From positions 248,001-312,000 of the forward strand of contig NZ_BCXJ01000002.1 of assembly GCF_001598215.1 (NCBI RefSeq): a DNA stretch of 64,000 nucleotides. The letters are read 5' to 3'. This DNA is from Shouchella clausii. Lineage in GTDB: Bacteria > Bacillota > Bacilli > Bacillales > Bacillaceae_D. Every line of letters starts with the position of its first letter. Within the stretch, counting starts at the first letter, position 1. The notes under the pieces were generated by a model. It saw nothing but the letters and a program-made list of their open reading frames with translations, had not been told where the DNA came from and made no database searches. Of this stretch, positions 62,383 to 64,000 are shown piece after piece. Position numbers and translations under genes: made by a program.

Positions 62383-62938
62383 GGTATCCACTCCTTTCTA
62401 AAATCATTTCTAGCGCTTGCCTCGTCACAGGTGCCCCGCGCTTGACATCATCAAAGCGAGCCATCTTGCCAATATCGCCGATGCCGACTATATAGGGAAT
62501 TTGCAGTTCATCAAGAATAGAAACGGTATCGCCATAAATTCGCCCGATTTCCAGGTCAGGCACCCCTTCTTTGTCGACTCCGTACCCAGTCAGTTCGCCT
62601 GTTCGGTCAACAGAGACATCGATATGGGCCCACTCTTTTGCATGTGTTTTTGAAGCCACTGCTACCGCCCCGATGATCTCAATCTGGTCGTGGCCCGCAA
62701 GATAGCGCATCGCTTCTTCTCCAGGGCCGTTATCACGCCAGCCACAATCATCAAACATGACTAAAATTGGTACGTCAGGAGCAGACAAGATTAACGTAGC
62801 AAGCTGTTCGCCAGTTAACGTGGAGGGATTGCCAGATGAAGCGCTAATGCAGCGGCAACCAAGCTCAGCCGAAAGGAACTCAAGTACTTTTTTAGCTGCT
62901 AAATCGCCGTCTGTCACAAAAATTACTTTCCTCTTCAT
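62351..62938 (-). CDS. spoVAEA: SpoVAEa, stage V sporulation protein AE
   Basis: The 195-residue soluble protein starts MKRKVIFVTDGDLAAKKVLE and has FLSAELGCRCISASSGNPST and LTGYGVDKEGVPDLEIGRIY. This pattern is specific to the SpoVAEa family. It has no membrane span and its role in the SpoVA complex is not well defined. It overlaps spoVAEb by 4 bp. Confidence 0.93.
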   Translation of the reverse strand: MKRKVIFVTDGDLAAKKVLEFLSAELGCRCISASSGNPSTLTGEQLATLILSAPDVPILVMFDDCGWRDNGPGEEAMRYLAGHDQIEIIGAVAVASKTHAKEWAHIDVSVDRTGELTGYGVDKEGVPDLEIGRIYGDTVSILDELQIPYIVGIGDIGKMARFDDVKRGAPVTRQALEMILERSGYREVPDETDEL

Positions 62939-63291
62939 CCTGTCGAACCCCTAGGCTTGAAAAACAAGGCAGCTGCAACGCTAAACAAGATCGAAAAAAC
63001 AATCGTTGTTGAGGCGATTTCAAACACTCCGTCCGTGATCTTAAACAGCCCCCTTGCCCCTTCTTCCATCGCACCATGAACAAGTGAATAACCAAATCCT
63101 GTTAAAGGCACGGTAGCGCCTGCTCCAGCAAGCTCAACCAAATGCTCGTACAAATGAAAGCCATCAAGGACAATTCCCACTATCACCATAACGACGAGCA
63201 TTTGAATAGGGGTCAGCTTTGCTGCATCGAGTAAAACCTGACCGATTAAACAAATCGCTCCACCGACTAGAAACGCCCATAAAAACTCCAT
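62935..63291 (-). CDS. spoVAEB: SpoVAEb membrane protein
   Basis: The 118-residue protein has about four spans: [59 protein letters not shown] and TIVFSILFSVAAALFFKP. It belongs to the dipicolinic acid channel. It is a paralogue of the copy at 33950-34300. Overlaps spoVAEa by 4 bp and lies 3 nt after spoVAD. Confidence 0.94.
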   Translation of the reverse strand: MEFLWAFLVGGAICLIGQVLLDAAKLTPIQMLVVMVIVGIVLDGFHLYEHLVELAGAGATVPLTGFGYSLVHGAMEEGARGLFKITDGVFEIASTTIVFSILFSVAAALFFKPRGSTG

Positions 63292-63294
63292 TTG

Positions 63295-64000
63295 CTAGTT
63301 CCTCCTTTCAAGGACAATTGCATGGGCAATTGCCGGTATCGATTGCTTTTGCAAAACGGTCATCGAACTTAGAAGCGCCCCAGTGGCAACGACAAGAACA
63401 CGTTTTAGTTCTCCGGCGAGAAGGCGATGGTAAATATGCCCGTATACAACGGATGCGGAACAACCTGCGCCACTTCCCCCGGCTAGTGCTTGTTGCTTAG
63501 AGTGGTACATCATGACGCCGCAGTCCTCATAACGCCCGGTTATATAAATGCCTTGCTCTCGCAAAAGCTTACGGTAAATTTCACTTCCAGATATCGCCAA
63601 ATCACCTGTCACAATTAAATCAAAGTCACTTACTTGCTGATTCGTTTTATGCAAATGACCGATTGTCACCTCAGCTGCAGCTGGTGCCATTGCTGCCCCT
63701 AAACTCATTGGATCGGTGATGCCTAGGTCTTGGACACGGCCAATCGTTGCTTCTGTTAATTGAATTTGCGTCCGTTTCTTCCCCAATAGAACGGCACCTG
63801 CTCCAGTTACAGTTGTCTGAGCAGTCCCTGGTTTTTGGACCGCAAATTCAGTTGGATAGCGAAATTGCTTTTCGCAAGCGCCGTAATGACTGCTTGCCGC
63901 TGCGAGCACCAAATCAGCTAACCCGCTAGATACCCATACGCCGCTAATGATTAGCGTTTCTACAGAAGTGGCGCATGCTGAATATGTACCGATGTATGGC
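63295..64000 (-). CDS. spoVAD: SpoVAD, partial at the right edge
   Basis: The frame stays open to the window edge; the first visible residues are YIGTYSACATSVETLIISGV, the equivalent of the GACSTSME region of the second copy. [40 protein letters not shown] and GSGAGCSASVVYGHIYH follow to the stop. About 235 residues are present of the usual 338. It is the dipicolinic acid-binding subunit of the canonical SpoVA complex. Apparent ATG/TTG starts within the window (for example TTG at 63912) are internal. Confidence 0.93.
   Translation of the reverse strand, partial: PYIGTYSACATSVETLIISGVWVSSGLADLVLAAASSHYGACEKQFRYPTEFAVQKPGTAQTTVTGAGAVLLGKKRTQIQLTEATIGRVQDLGITDPMSLGAAMAPAAAEVTIGHLHKTNQQVSDFDLIVTGDLAISGSEIYRKLLREQGIYITGRYEDCGVMMYHSKQQALAGGSGAGCSASVVYGHIYHRLLAGELKRVLVVATGALLSSMTVLQKQSIPAIAHAIVLERRN

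Overview
The window is chromosomal DNA from a spore-forming Gram-positive bacterium of the Bacillales. The signs are two spoVA loci, dacB-spmA-spmB, resABCDE, ypbB-ypbH neighbours of recS and gudB, strong AGGAGG ribosome sites and frequent GTG/TTG starts. Gene order resembles the Bacillus subtilis chromosome between gudB and lysA, with many substitutions and insertions. An alkaliphile of the Bacillus (Alkalihalobacillus/Shouchella) clausii type is my best guess, from recall only. No rRNA, tRNA, IS transposase, CRISPR array or prophage was found.

Region by region. 1-5.9 kb: start of glutamate dehydrogenase, a lipoprotein/histidine kinase/response regulator operon, ypbH, a MerR-like regulator and ypbG. 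6.0-12.6 kb: a segment that splits ypbG from ypbF. It holds an M20 amidohydrolase, a 35-residue membrane ORF, a predicted glycolipid operon (two glycosyltransferases and a flippase-like membrane protein), an AT-rich stretch with a 136-bp inverted-repeat unit, and a divergent pair of XRE regulators, one of them frameshifted. 12.6-16.8 kb: ypbF, a shortened ypbE, ypbD, recS, ypbB and fer. 17-20.6 kb: serA behind a T-box leader, then an NADH oxidase with a Rex-like operator. 20.7-24.3 kb: a TerC protein, a 47-residue membrane ORF, and a cobalamin-type ABC transporter with a PduO adenosyltransferase. 24.4-33.8 kb: resE-resD-resC-resB-resA (cytochrome c maturation and its regulators), rluB, spmB, spmA and dacB, all on the minus strand.

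33.9-37.1 kb: a second, short spoVA operon (lipoprotein, spoVAC, spoVAD, spoVAEb) with a divergent yetF-like gene. This set resembles the mobile spoVA2 operon linked to spore heat resistance. 37.3-46 kb: a phasin-like protein with an ABC1/UbiB kinase, cardiolipin synthase, a Fe/Mn superoxide dismutase with a suspicious 5' end, an aldehyde dehydrogenase, an ArsR regulator, scpB-scpA and ypuF. 46.3-48.9 kb: an FMN-riboswitch-controlled riboflavin operon (ribE, ribBA, ribH) that lacks ribD.

49.5-58.2 kb: a catabolic block for the lower valine pathway (3-hydroxyisobutyryl-CoA hydrolase, 3-hydroxyisobutyrate dehydrogenase, methylmalonate-semialdehyde dehydrogenase) next to the methylcitrate cycle (prpC, prpD, prpB) and a LysR regulator. 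Propionyl-CoA made by the first set is the substrate of the second. 58.3-64 kb: tspO, ppiB, lysA and the canonical spoVA operon (spoVAF, AEa, AEb and a spoVAD that runs off the window).

Beyond genes, the main signals are a family of hairpin-bearing intergenic repeats (five copies, mostly between convergent genes), an orphan minus-strand transcription unit at 49.1-49.4 kb, the Rex-like site at 19.1 kb, and several broken or shortened genes.
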